From NCBI RefSeq assembly GCF_900188105.1, contig NZ_FZNP01000022.1, positions 1 to 64,000 on the forward strand: DNA of 64,000 bases, written 5' to 3'. Below the pieces are notes generated by a model that saw nothing but the letters and a program-made list of their open reading frames with translations, was not told where the DNA came from and did not search any database. Below, piece after piece: positions 1 through 6,948 of this stretch (position 1 is its first letter; the number at the start of each line of letters is the position of its first letter). The translations under genes were made by a program, and so were the position numbers. Source of the stretch: Actinomadura mexicana (lineage in GTDB: Bacteria > Actinomycetota > Actinomycetes > Streptosporangiales > Streptosporangiaceae).

Positions 1-95
1 AACACCCGGTCCCATCCCGAACCCGGAAGTTAAGCCCTTCAGCGCCGATGGTACTGCATGGGAGACCGTGTGGGAGAGTAGGACACCGCCGGACT
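1..95 (+). rRNA. rrf: 5S ribosomal RNA, 3' part
   Basis: This is the 3' portion of a 5S rRNA gene; the first 20-25 nt lie left of the window. The conserved core AACACCCGGTCCCATCCCGA, the loop with GAACCCGGAAGTTAAGC, and the closing GGGAGAGTAGGACACCGCCGG are all visible. The exact 3' end is judged from the position of the closing helix and could be a few nucleotides off. An rRNA operon therefore ends here, transcribed left to right. Confidence 0.95.
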
Positions 96-105
96 CATAT
101 TGCAG

Positions 106-135
106 AAAGGCCCCGCCGTCACCGGCGGGGCCTTT
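106..135 (+). terminator. rRNA operon terminator hairpin
   Basis: Perfect inverted repeat with arms AAAGGCCCCGCCG and CGGCGGGGCCTTT around the loop TCAC, followed by TCTCGTTTG. It starts about 10 nt after the 5S gene, as expected for the rrn terminator. Confidence 0.9.
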
Positions 136-158
136 CTCGTTTGTGGCACGGTGGACGG

Positions 159-548
159 TCAGCCGGGCCGGTGAGCGATCTGGATCAGGTTGCCGCAGGT
201 GTCGTCCAGGACGGCCGTGACCACCGGGCCCATCTCGACGGGCTCCTGGACGAAGCGGACACCGAGACCGCGCAACCGTTCGTACTCGGCCTTGACGTCG
301 TCGACGGCGAAGGAGGCGTACGGGATGCCGTCGGCGACCAGTGCCTCTTTGAACGGCTTCACCGCGGGGTGGCTACTGGGTTCGAGAAGCAGGTTGGTGC
401 CTTCCGGGTCTTTCGGGGACACCACCGTCAGCCACCGGTCCTCGCCCAGGGGGACGTCGTGCTTCTTCTCGAACCCCAGTACGTCGGTGTAGAACCTGAG
501 CGCCCTTTCCTGGTCGTCCACGAACACACTGGTCAGAGTAATTCTCAT
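159..548 (-). CDS. VOC (glyoxalase/dioxygenase) superfamily protein
   Basis: 129 aa, one vicinal-oxygen-chelate module. The N-terminus ITLTSVFVDDQERALRFYTD and the internal pattern VVSPKDPEGTNLLLEP are typical of small VOC proteins described as lactoylglutathione-lyase-like or extradiol dioxygenase-like. The C-terminus has the second beta-alpha-beta half with DTCGNLIQIAHRPG, where the near-terminal region normally supplies a metal ligand. The substrate cannot be deduced. It lies 33 bp downstream of an ArsR-type regulator on the same strand, so the two probably form an operon; ArsR plus a VOC or SRPBCC protein is a common actinobacterial pair. Confidence 0.85.
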   Translation of the reverse strand: MRITLTSVFVDDQERALRFYTDVLGFEKKHDVPLGEDRWLTVVSPKDPEGTNLLLEPSSHPAVKPFKEALVADGIPYASFAVDDVKAEYERLRGLGVRFVQEPVEMGPVVTAVLDDTCGNLIQIAHRPG

Positions 549-581
549 CCGGGTTGCCTTTCCGCCTGCATCGCGCCGCCG

Positions 582-872
582 TCAGGGACGATCGGCGCCC
601 GTGGGTCTGCTGAGCCACCGCTCGACGATGAACTGGAGCGGGCTGGTGTTGATGTAGTGGAACTTGTAACGGCCCTCGCGCCTGGTCTCGACCAGGCCGG
701 CGGCCTCAAGGACGTCGAGATGCTGCGAGATCGCCTGCCGTGACGAACCGAGCCCGTGCATGGTCGTCAGGCGCCCGCAGATCTCGAAGAGCGTCTGACC
801 GTTGTGGCGGGTCAGCTCGTCGAGGATGGTGCGCCGGGTGGGGTCGGCCAGCGCCTTGAACATGTCTCCCAC
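582..872 (-). CDS. ArsR-family winged-helix repressor
   Basis: 96 aa. The N-terminus MGDMFKALADPTRRTILDEL is the hallmark of the non-metal ArsR subgroup that pairs with small enzymes. The recognition segment is around SSRQAISQHLDVLEAAGLVETRREGRYKFHY, interrupted here only by normal variation. There is no cysteine metal-site motif, so it probably senses something other than a metal. The start is GTG at 872, which gives the family-typical N-terminus; ATG at 863 is the alternative. A perfect 8-bp-arm palindrome at 885-904 lies immediately upstream and is the likely autoregulatory operator. Confidence 0.88.
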   Translation of the reverse strand: MGDMFKALADPTRRTILDELTRHNGQTLFEICGRLTTMHGLGSSRQAISQHLDVLEAAGLVETRREGRYKFHYINTSPLQFIVERWLSRPTGADRP

Positions 873-884
873 TCACCCAACGTT

Positions 885-904
885 AGGCAAGCCACTGCTT
901 GCCT
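885..904. promoter_or_regulatory. Palindrome upstream of ArsR repressor
   Basis: Arms AGGCAAGC and GCTTGCCT flank the 4-nt spacer CACT, ending 12 bp before the GTG start of the ArsR gene. Its size and position fit an ArsR-dimer operator. Binding is inferred. Confidence 0.6.
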
Positions 905-991
905 GTCAAGATCGGTGGCGCATGGGCCCGTCAGTTGGTCCAGTGCCCTGCCGCACCAGCCTGTATGCCGCCGGCCTCGTCAATGCCGGTC

Positions 992-2458
992 TTACCGGGA
1001 CGCTCGTTCCGTCCTGGACCCGCTCGCTGTGGTGGCCGGGTCGAGGGGCGCCGCTCGCAGGAGGAGCGGCAGGGCGGTGGCGGTCAGGCAGAGCAGACCC
1101 GCTACGAGGGTGGCCGTGTGGAGGCCGTCCAGAGTGGCGAGGACTGGATCGGTCGCCGACGAGAGCGCATCGACGCGGGCCGTGACGATGGCCGCCAGGC
1201 CGGCGGTCCCGACGCCGCCGAGGAACTGCGGCAGCTGAGACAGGCCGCCTGCGATGCCCTGCTCGTCGTCCCGCAGCCCGGAGGTCATGGTGGTGATGAA
1301 GGTGACGACCGTCAGGACGTGGCCGAAGCCCATGGCGCCGGATGTGGCGAGCAGGAGCGGGAGTCCGCCCTCCACGGGCAGGAGGACCATCGCGCCGGTG
1401 CCGACGCCCTGGACGGCGAGGCCGAGGCTCATGGTGCGGGTCCTGCCCAGCACTGCGATCACCCGGGCGGCCAGCACTCCCGCGATGAGGGCCGCGGTGC
1501 CCTCCGCCAGGAAGCCGGCGCCCGTCGCCAGCGCCGAATAGCCGAGCACGTCCTGCATGTAGAGGCTGAGGAGGACCGTGGTCCCGCCGCACATGCCGAG
1601 GGTGACGAAGCCGACCAGACCGCTCCACTTCACCGTCGGCCTGTTCAGCAGGCCCAGCGGGATCAGAGGAGCCGGGTGCCGCCGCTCCACCAGGAGGAAC
1701 GCGCTCAGGGAGAGCGCGGCCAGGGAGAACGAACCCAGCGTGGGAGGGCTCGCCCAGCCCGCATCGGCGCCCGTCGATATGCCATAGACCAGGGCGAACA
1801 GGCCGATGCTCGCCAGTACGGCTCCGGGGACGTCCAGGCGGGCCGTCGCCCGTGTGCCGGTGTCGCGTGGCAGCGTGGTCGTGCCGAGCAGCACCAGGAC
1901 GCTGATGGCGGTCAGGAGCAGCATGGTCCAGCGCCAGTTCAGGCCGCTGGTGATGACGCCGCCGCCCAGGGTGCCGAGGACGAACCCCAGCGACAGCACC
2001 GCGCCGTTGACGCCCAGCGCCCGCGTGCGGCGGGGTCCGTCCGGGAACGCCGCGGTCAGCAGCGCGATGGCGGTCGGGGTGATCATCGCGGCGGACGCGC
2101 CCTGGCCCGCGCGGGCGGCGATCAGCAGCGCGGGCCCGGTCGCCAGTGCCGCGGCCAGGGAGAGCCCCCCGAACAGGACGACTCCCAGGGTGAACAGCCG
2201 GCGGCGGCCGACGATGTCGGAGACGCGGCCGAACAGGGGTAGCAGGCTCGCGGTCGGGAGCAGGCAGGCCGTCGCGACCCACTGCAGCGAACCGGTGCTC
2301 GCGAAGCCCAGATCGCGTCCTATCTCGGGCAGGGCCACGGTCACGACCGAGTAGTCCAGCCCCGTCATGAACGTGGCGCCGCACAGGGTGAGCAGGACCA
2401 GCCATCCGCGGCGGCCGAGCGCGCTGGAACGCGCGTGCCGGATCGAGTCGTCCGTCAT
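992..2458 (-). CDS. MFS drug/solute exporter, DHA2 (EmrB/QacA) type
   Basis: 488 aa integral membrane protein. The first helix contains TFMTGLDYSVVTVALPEIGRDL, the DHA2 signature in which the Asp in helix 1 is conserved, and the loop 2-3 motif GRVSDIVGRRRLF follows. Hydrophobic spans continue to the C-terminus, consistent with about 14 helices. The family couples proton influx to efflux of lipophilic drugs or dyes; the substrate here is unknown. Start ATG 2458 is chosen because AGGAAAGG lies at suitable distance upstream; an in-frame start further upstream would add 17 unconserved residues. It is divergent from an XRE/MmyB regulator, which probably controls it. Confidence 0.9.
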   Translation of the reverse strand: MTDDSIRHARSSALGRRGWLVLLTLCGATFMTGLDYSVVTVALPEIGRDLGFASTGSLQWVATACLLPTASLLPLFGRVSDIVGRRRLFTLGVVLFGGLSLAAALATGPALLIAARAGQGASAAMITPTAIALLTAAFPDGPRRTRALGVNGAVLSLGFVLGTLGGGVITSGLNWRWTMLLLTAISVLVLLGTTTLPRDTGTRATARLDVPGAVLASIGLFALVYGISTGADAGWASPPTLGSFSLAALSLSAFLLVERRHPAPLIPLGLLNRPTVKWSGLVGFVTLGMCGGTTVLLSLYMQDVLGYSALATGAGFLAEGTAALIAGVLAARVIAVLGRTRTMSLGLAVQGVGTGAMVLLPVEGGLPLLLATSGAMGFGHVLTVVTFITTMTSGLRDDEQGIAGGLSQLPQFLGGVGTAGLAAIVTARVDALSSATDPVLATLDGLHTATLVAGLLCLTATALPLLLRAAPLDPATTASGSRTERASR

Positions 2459-2478
2459 GTTCGCCTTTCCTGAGGTGT

Positions 2479-2510
2479 CGTGCCGGAACGCGAGACGGCG
2501 TCCCGGCACG
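2479..2510. promoter_or_regulatory. Inverted repeat upstream of MFS gene
   Basis: Arms CGTGCCGGAACGC (2479-2491) and GCGTCCCGGCACG (2498-2510) are complementary at 12 of 13 positions around a 6-nt spacer. It begins 21 bp upstream of the MFS start, in the divergent intergenic region. It could be an operator or an mRNA leader hairpin; the sequence alone does not decide. Confidence 0.5.
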
Positions 2511-2570
2511 GCCCACCTTGCGGCGAATCGCGAGTGCTACCCAGCCCCCTGGTGAGGGCACCCCTGCGGT

Positions 2571-2593
2571 GCCTACACCTGACAGGTGCAGGC
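2571..2593. promoter_or_regulatory. Inverted repeat upstream of XRE/MmyB regulator
   Basis: Arms GCCTACACCT and AGGTGCAGGC match at 9 of 10 positions around GAC, with a perfect core CACCT-GAC-AGGTG. It ends 20 bp before the ATG of the regulator and is a good candidate operator for this divergon. Confidence 0.5.
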
Positions 2594-2613
2594 GAAGAGG
2601 GGCGGAAACGGGC

Positions 2614-3555
2614 ATGCTGGACGGCATGGATCAGCGGTCCGACCTCGGCGAGTTCCTGCGCAGCCGCCGCGCCCGGCTGCGCCCCGAGGAAGTCGGCCTG
2701 CCCGACTACGGGGGGCGGCGGCGCGTGCCCGGGCTGCGCCGCGAGGAACTGGCGCAGCTCGCGGGCGTCAGCGCCGGGTACTACACACGCCTGGAGCAGG
2801 GGCAGAGCACCAACGCCTCGGAGGCCGTCCTCGACGCGGTCGCCCGCGTCCTGCGGCTGGACGAGACGGAGCACGCCTACCTGCGGAGCCTTGCCCGCCA
2901 GAAGGCGGAACCGCGCCGGCGCCCGCGTCCGGAGCGGCTGCGCCCCGCGGCCCGGCTCATGGTCGGCGCGTTCGGCGACAACCCCGCACTGATCATGGGA
3001 CGCCGCTACGACGTGCTCGCCTGGAACCGCGCCGCGCACGCGCTCCTCGCCGGGCACCTCCCGTTCGAGGCCCCCGAGCAGTCCCGCGGACGTCCCAACA
3101 TCGCCCGCCTGGTCTTCCTGGACCCGCACACGCGCGAGCTGTACGCCGACTGGCGGACCAAGGCCCGGGACACGGTCGCGGACGTCCGCATGACCGCCGT
3201 CCGCTACCCCCACGACCCGGAACTGACCGGCCTCATCGGCGAGCTCACGGTGCACAGCCCGGAGTTCGCGTCCTTGTGGGCGGCGCATCCGGTCCAGGAC
3301 TGCGCCGTCCGGTACACGCGCGAGTTCCGGCATCCGCTGGTGGGCGCGATGACGCTGAACAACGAGATCATGGAGCTGTCCAACGACGAGGGCCAGCGCA
3401 TGGCCGTGTTCACCGCCGACCCGGCGACCCCTTCGGCCGCGGCGCTGAGCCTGCTCGCGGGCCTGGCCGGGGAGGCCGCCGGCGTGGCCGGCGGCCTCGG
3501 AAGCGGAGCCGTTCGGGCGGCGACGCCGCCGGGAGAGTCCGCTCGGAATCGCTGA
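2614..3555 (+). CDS. XRE-family regulator with MmyB-like ligand domain
   Basis: About 313 aa. The N-terminal helix-turn-helix includes SRRARLRPEEVGLP, then RRVPGLRREELAQLAGVSAGYYTRLEQGQ, the signature of the actinobacterial HTH_31/MmyB family. Residues ~100-270 form the MmyB-like PAS-related sensor domain (DVLAWNRAAHALL, LVFLDPHTRELYADW, FRHPLVGAMTLNNEIME). These proteins usually control a divergent exporter or SDR gene, here the MFS pump. Start ATG 2614 follows AGAGGGG; ATG 2626 is possible. The C-terminal ~35 residues are Gly/Ala-rich and probably disordered. A paralogue with the same architecture sits at 33.8 kb. Confidence 0.9.
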   Translation: MLDGMDQRSDLGEFLRSRRARLRPEEVGLPDYGGRRRVPGLRREELAQLAGVSAGYYTRLEQGQSTNASEAVLDAVARVLRLDETEHAYLRSLARQKAEPRRRPRPERLRPAARLMVGAFGDNPALIMGRRYDVLAWNRAAHALLAGHLPFEAPEQSRGRPNIARLVFLDPHTRELYADWRTKARDTVADVRMTAVRYPHDPELTGLIGELTVHSPEFASLWAAHPVQDCAVRYTREFRHPLVGAMTLNNEIMELSNDEGQRMAVFTADPATPSAAALSLLAGLAGEAAGVAGGLGSGAVRAATPPGESARNR

Positions 3556-3608
3556 GGAGCGGGCCGCGTCCCACTCCCAAGCGAAAGATCGTTAAGGCGG
3601 TGCACACG

Positions 3609-3630
3609 GGCTCACCGGCATCAGTGAGCC
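3609..3630 (+). terminator. Possible terminator hairpin in a convergent gap
   Basis: Arms GGCTCAC and GTGAGCC around CGGCATCA lie between the XRE gene end (3555) and the convergent SDR end (3724). There is no T-run, as is usual in high-GC actinomycetes. Confidence 0.4.
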
Positions 3631-3723
3631 GGTGCCACCGGTCACCGAGGGCATCCCGCTCCACGACTCGGTGGAGCAGACTCTCACCATGACTCGAAAC
3701 GACCAGCCGGCCGCGTGACGGCG

Positions 3724-4431
3724 TTACGCCAGCGCGTTGAAGACCGCTTCGGCGCGGTCGCGCTTGGCGTAGAGGTCCCATGCGGTGTCGGCGATGTCGT
3801 CGGGGTTCAGGGTGCCGATGGTGATGCCGTCCATCTCCTCCATCCGGGACATGACCATCCGGTGGATGTCGCCGCGTTCGATCAGGCCGCCGATCGTCAG
3901 CGTGCCGGCGTAGATTCCCTTCTCCGTCAGGGCCGCGTTCAGCGTGAGGGCGTAGTTCCGCAGAGCCGCCGAGGAGAGCGTGAGGCCGCCGAGCATGGGC
4001 ATCGGAACGACGGCGCTGAGGCCGCCCGCGAACAGCAGCCCGCCGCCGCCGCGCTCCAGCATCCCGGGCAGGACGGCGCCCACCACGTCGATCGCGGGAT
4101 AGACCCAGCTCATCGCCTTCTTGGCGGTCGGCACGTCGGCCGAGGTGATGGGGGTGGGCCGGGCATCGGGGTCAGCCGCGCCGGGGCCGTAGTAGACGAC
4201 GTCGACGGGGCCGACGGCGTCGAGCGCGGCGAGCAGCGCGTCACGGTCGTGGACGTCCGCGGCGCGGGCCGTGGCCTCGATGCCCTCGGCCTCCAGCGCC
4301 GCGAGGTAGCCGGGGTGGCGCGCCGGGTTCCTGGACAGGAGCACGATCTTGTGGCCTTCGCGGCCGAAGCGGTGCGCGACGGACATGCCGAGACCCGGTC
4401 CGGCCCCGATGACGACGGTCGTGGATGACAT
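3724..4431 (-). CDS. Short SDR-like NAD(P)-binding protein without canonical YxxxK
   Basis: 235 aa Rossmann-fold protein. The N-terminus STTVVIGAGPGLGMSVAHRF gives the dinucleotide-binding GxGxGLG motif, and acidic residues after strand 2 are absent (LLSRNPARH), suggesting NADP preference. In classical SDRs an active-site YxxxK follows the catalytic Ser; here the corresponding segment reads LSSAALRNYALTLNAAL, with no YxxxK. It may be a non-classical reductase or a non-catalytic member. GGAG lies upstream of ATG 4431. It is divergent from a TetR regulator, with two near-identical palindromes in the shared promoter region. Confidence 0.82.
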   Translation of the reverse strand: MSSTTVVIGAGPGLGMSVAHRFGREGHKIVLLSRNPARHPGYLAALEAEGIEATARAADVHDRDALLAALDAVGPVDVVYYGPGAADPDARPTPITSADVPTAKKAMSWVYPAIDVVGAVLPGMLERGGGGLLFAGGLSAVVPMPMLGGLTLSSAALRNYALTLNAALTEKGIYAGTLTIGGLIERGDIHRMVMSRMEEMDGITIGTLNPDDIADTAWDLYAKRDRAEAVFNALA

Positions 4432-4447
4432 GTAGATCTCCAGAAAG

Positions 4448-4463
4448 TTGAGGATGCCCTCAA
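4448..4463. promoter_or_regulatory. Operator palindrome 1 of SDR/TetR divergon
   Basis: TTGAGG-ATGC-CCTCAA, perfect 6-bp arms. It is a near copy of the palindrome at 4477-4492, with centres 29 bp apart. It lies 16 bp upstream of the SDR start. A TetR operator is inferred. Confidence 0.7.
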
Positions 4464-4476
4464 TTTAACACGAAAC

Positions 4477-4492
4477 TTGAGGGTCTCCTCAA
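4477..4492. promoter_or_regulatory. Operator palindrome 2 of SDR/TetR divergon
   Basis: TTGAGG-GTCT-CCTCAA, with the same arms as 4448-4463. It ends 17 bp before the TetR ATG, so one regulator could repress both divergent promoters. Confidence 0.7.
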
Positions 4493-4509
4493 TTTCATAG
4501 GATGGGCGC

Positions 4510-5139
4510 ATGGCCGGGAAGAGCAGGCCGCCTCGGGCGGACGCCGTGCGCAATCGGGACAAGCTGGTGGCCGCCGGTGCGGCCGTGTTCGGGGAACGCG
4601 GCCTCGACGCGCCGCTGGAAGAGGTCGCGCGGCGGGCGGGCGTGAGCATCGGCACGCTCTACAACCACTTCCCCGCGCGGGAGAACCTCTTCGACGCCAT
4701 CTTCCCCGCCCGCCTGGCCGCTCTCGACGAGATCGTCGAGCTGTCCCTGGCCGAGCCCGATCCCTGGAGGGGGTTCGTCGGCTACATCGAGGGGCTGTTC
4801 GCGTTGCAGGCCGAGGACCGCGGGCTCAACGACGCGCTCGCCCGGCGCTACCCCGGCGCCTCCGAGTTGAACGCCGCCTGCCACCGGGGGTTCGACCACC
4901 TGGTGACGACCATGGCCAGGGCCAAGGAGTCCGGGGATCTGCGCCCCGACTTCGAACCGCAGGACGTCGTGCCGCTGATGTGGGCGATGTCGCAGGTCAT
5001 CCGGGAGTCCGCGGACGCCGCGCCCGACGCCTGGCGGCGCTGCCTCGGATTCTTCCTCGACGGGCTGCGGGCCGAGGCCGCGCGGCCGCTGCCCGTTTCG
5101 GCGCTGACCCCCGAGCAGATGGCCCGTTTCACGGCTTGA
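4510..5139 (+). CDS. TetR/AcrR-family repressor
   Basis: 209 aa. The N-terminal TetR helix-turn-helix spans about residues 12-58 (VRNRDKLVAAGAAVFGERGL, then LEEVARRAGVSIGTLYNHFP). The remaining all-helical ligand domain contains EPDPWRGFVGYIEGLFALQAEDRGL, resembling the SACE_7040-like C-terminal family. It probably represses itself and the divergent SDR through the two TTGAGG/CCTCAA palindromes. The stop codon overlaps the 3' end of the convergent DUF523 gene by 11 bp. Confidence 0.9.
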   Translation: MAGKSRPPRADAVRNRDKLVAAGAAVFGERGLDAPLEEVARRAGVSIGTLYNHFPARENLFDAIFPARLAALDEIVELSLAEPDPWRGFVGYIEGLFALQAEDRGLNDALARRYPGASELNAACHRGFDHLVTTMARAKESGDLRPDFEPQDVVPLMWAMSQVIRESADAAPDAWRRCLGFFLDGLRAEAARPLPVSALTPEQMARFTA

Positions 5140-5659
5140 GGCCGGTGCGCCGGCGACTCTCCTGTGTTCGGCTTTCGAGGTCGCCGAGGAGAGCTTGCAG
5201 CTCCTCCAGTTCGTCTTCGCTGAACACACGGATGCCCGCGCGGCGCAGGAGCGCGGCCGTCACACCGGAGCCGGGGACCGGCGTGCCGGTGAAGGTGCCG
5301 TCGTAGACGCGGTGGCCGCCGCAGGACGGGCTGCCCTCCTTCAGCAGGGCGAGGCGGGCCCCGGCGCGGCGCGCGGTCTCCAGGGCCAGGCGGGCGCCGC
5401 GGAGGAACTCGCCGGTGACGTCGGCGCCGCTGCCGGTGAGGATGCGGGCCGTGCCGTCGAGGACGTCGCCGCCGTCCCCGCCGACGATCTCGGCGGGCGG
5501 GCGGGGGACGGGCAGGCCACCCGACACCTCGGGGCAGAACGGGACGAGGCGCCCCTCGGCGCGCCAGCGTTCGAAGGGGCCGCCGGCCATCGGCTTCGCC
5601 GCGCCGTCGTAGCGGACGGGCCGCCCGGCGAGGCACGAGCTGATCAGGATGCGCTGCAC
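5129..5659 (-). CDS. DUF523 family protein
   Basis: 176 aa. The N-terminus VQRILISSCLAGRPVRYDG and the internal CPEVSGGLPVPRPPAEI and LLKEGSPSCG are the conserved cysteine-containing motifs of DUF523 (YbbK-like). The biochemical role of the family is not established; the conserved Cys residues suggest metal binding or redox chemistry. The start is GTG 5659, which places the family-typical ISSCL motif at the N-terminus. The gene overlaps the convergent TetR gene at its 3' end. Confidence 0.88.
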   Translation of the reverse strand: MQRILISSCLAGRPVRYDGAAKPMAGGPFERWRAEGRLVPFCPEVSGGLPVPRPPAEIVGGDGGDVLDGTARILTGSGADVTGEFLRGARLALETARRAGARLALLKEGSPSCGGHRVYDGTFTGTPVPGSGVTAALLRRAGIRVFSEDELEELQALLGDLESRTQESRRRTGLKP

Positions 5660-5808
5660 GCCGTCCAGCCTATGCGGGCCGCGTCCCATCGCCCTGGTGG
5701 AGACCGCCGCCACCGGCTCCCTGGACGGTCCGGGCGTCCCGCCCCCGACCCGCGACATCCGAAGCCGTCGCAGGTCGAAGGAGAGAGGCGGCCCAGCGGA
5801 AGCCCCTC

Positions 5809-6627
5809 CTACTGGCCGGCGCGGATGCGGTTGACGGCGATCTGGGCGACGCGGACGGCCGCGCCCGGGTTGAGGCGGACGCCGCGCCAGGCGAGGCGGC
5901 CGTGGGCGGGCGCGACGATGAGGGCCTGGTTCCTGGCGACGCCGCGCATGATGTCGCGCGCGAGCTTCTCGGCCGTGTAGAGGCGCGGAGCCGCCTTCGC
6001 GATGTCGCCGGTGGCGTCGCCGCTCAGCGGCGTCTCGGGCAGGTCGGGATTGACGTTGTGCAGCAGCGGGGTGTCCACGAAGCTCGGGCACACCACGCTG
6101 ACCTTGACGCCGCGCCCCGCGGCCTCGGCGCGCAGGCCGAGGGAGAGACCGACGACGGCGTGCTTGGTGGCGGTGTAGGGGATGCCGATCGGCATCGGGA
6201 CGAGCCCGGCGAGCGAGGCGGTGTTGACGATGTGGCCGCGGCCCTGCTCCAGCATGATCGGATAGGCGGCGTGGACGCCGTGCACCACGCCCTTGAGGTT
6301 GATGTCGATGGCGCGGTTCCAGTGGTCGAGGGTGAGCTCCTCGGCCAGCCCGCCGACCGCGATGCCCGCGTTGTTGAACACCAGGTCGAGCCGCCCGTGG
6401 TCGGCCTTGACGCCCGTGTAGAGGTCGGCGACGGCGTCGGCGTCGGTGACGTCGAGGGCGGCGGAGACCGCCTTGCCCTTGCCGAGGGTGTTCAGTTTGT
6501 CCGCGACCTGCGCGGCGCCCTCGGCGTTGATGTCGGTGACCACGACGGTGTCGCCGCGCACCACCAGGGAGGTGGCGACCGCACGGCCGATGCCGGACGC
6601 TCCTCCGGTCACGATCGCGATGCTCAT
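5809..6627 (-). CDS. Short-chain dehydrogenase/reductase
   Basis: 272 aa classical SDR. Motifs in order are TGGASGIG (cofactor glycine motif), NNAGIAVGG, the catalytic Ser in VNTASLAGLVPMP, and YTATK as the catalytic Tyr/Lys. DINAEG after strand 2 suggests NAD preference. The ~45 residues after the catalytic domain resemble the extension of actinobacterial SDRs linked to lipid or steroid catabolism, but the substrate is not clear. Start ATG 6627 leaves no long extension. It lies downstream of the diiron oxygenase on the same strand, separated by 321 bp, and a long inverted repeat sits 27 bp upstream. Confidence 0.88.
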   Translation of the reverse strand: MSIAIVTGGASGIGRAVATSLVVRGDTVVVTDINAEGAAQVADKLNTLGKGKAVSAALDVTDADAVADLYTGVKADHGRLDLVFNNAGIAVGGLAEELTLDHWNRAIDINLKGVVHGVHAAYPIMLEQGRGHIVNTASLAGLVPMPIGIPYTATKHAVVGLSLGLRAEAAGRGVKVSVVCPSFVDTPLLHNVNPDLPETPLSGDATGDIAKAAPRLYTAEKLARDIMRGVARNQALIVAPAHGRLAWRGVRLNPGAAVRVAQIAVNRIRAGQ

Positions 6628-6948
6628 TGCGCGCTCCGCTCGGGTGAACAGCGGGTCCGGGCTCGGGGGTGGAGCGAGCCCGGACCGCACTGGCTAATTG
6701 GATCTTCTGTTCAATTGCGTGGATTCTAGGCGGCGGCGCGGGCCGCCGGTACTCACCGGGACGACAAACTCGCCGCCGCCGACTCGTCCCGCCGCTCGAT
6801 CCGGAGCCGCCGGGGTCGAGGCGGCGCGTCCGCAGCCGGAGGGCGAGAGCGGACGCCGGCCTTCTTCAGCCCGATCGCCGTCCCCGGGTCCGGGAACCCG
6901 TTCCGATGACGGCGACCCTGGAGGGGCCGCCCTCGGCCTGCGTCACGC
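6628..6948. other. 321-bp gap between SDR and diiron oxygenase genes
   Basis: No coding region is convincing here. It holds the 12-bp-arm inverted repeat at 6654-6686 and an AT-richer stretch around 6693-6725 that probably carries the SDR promoter. The rest shows no structure I can name. Confidence 0.5.
6654..6686. repeat. Long perfect inverted repeat
   Basis: Arms GGTCCGGGCTCG and CGAGCCCGGACC are perfectly complementary (12 bp) around a 9-nt loop. It lies in the 5' leader of the SDR gene and could act as a leader hairpin, as a terminator for the upstream diiron oxygenase transcript, or as an operator. Confidence 0.6.

Noticed and set aside
48..743. Open frame starting inside the 5S rRNA gene
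   Set aside because: It begins within rRNA and runs opposite to the VOC gene and part of the ArsR gene.
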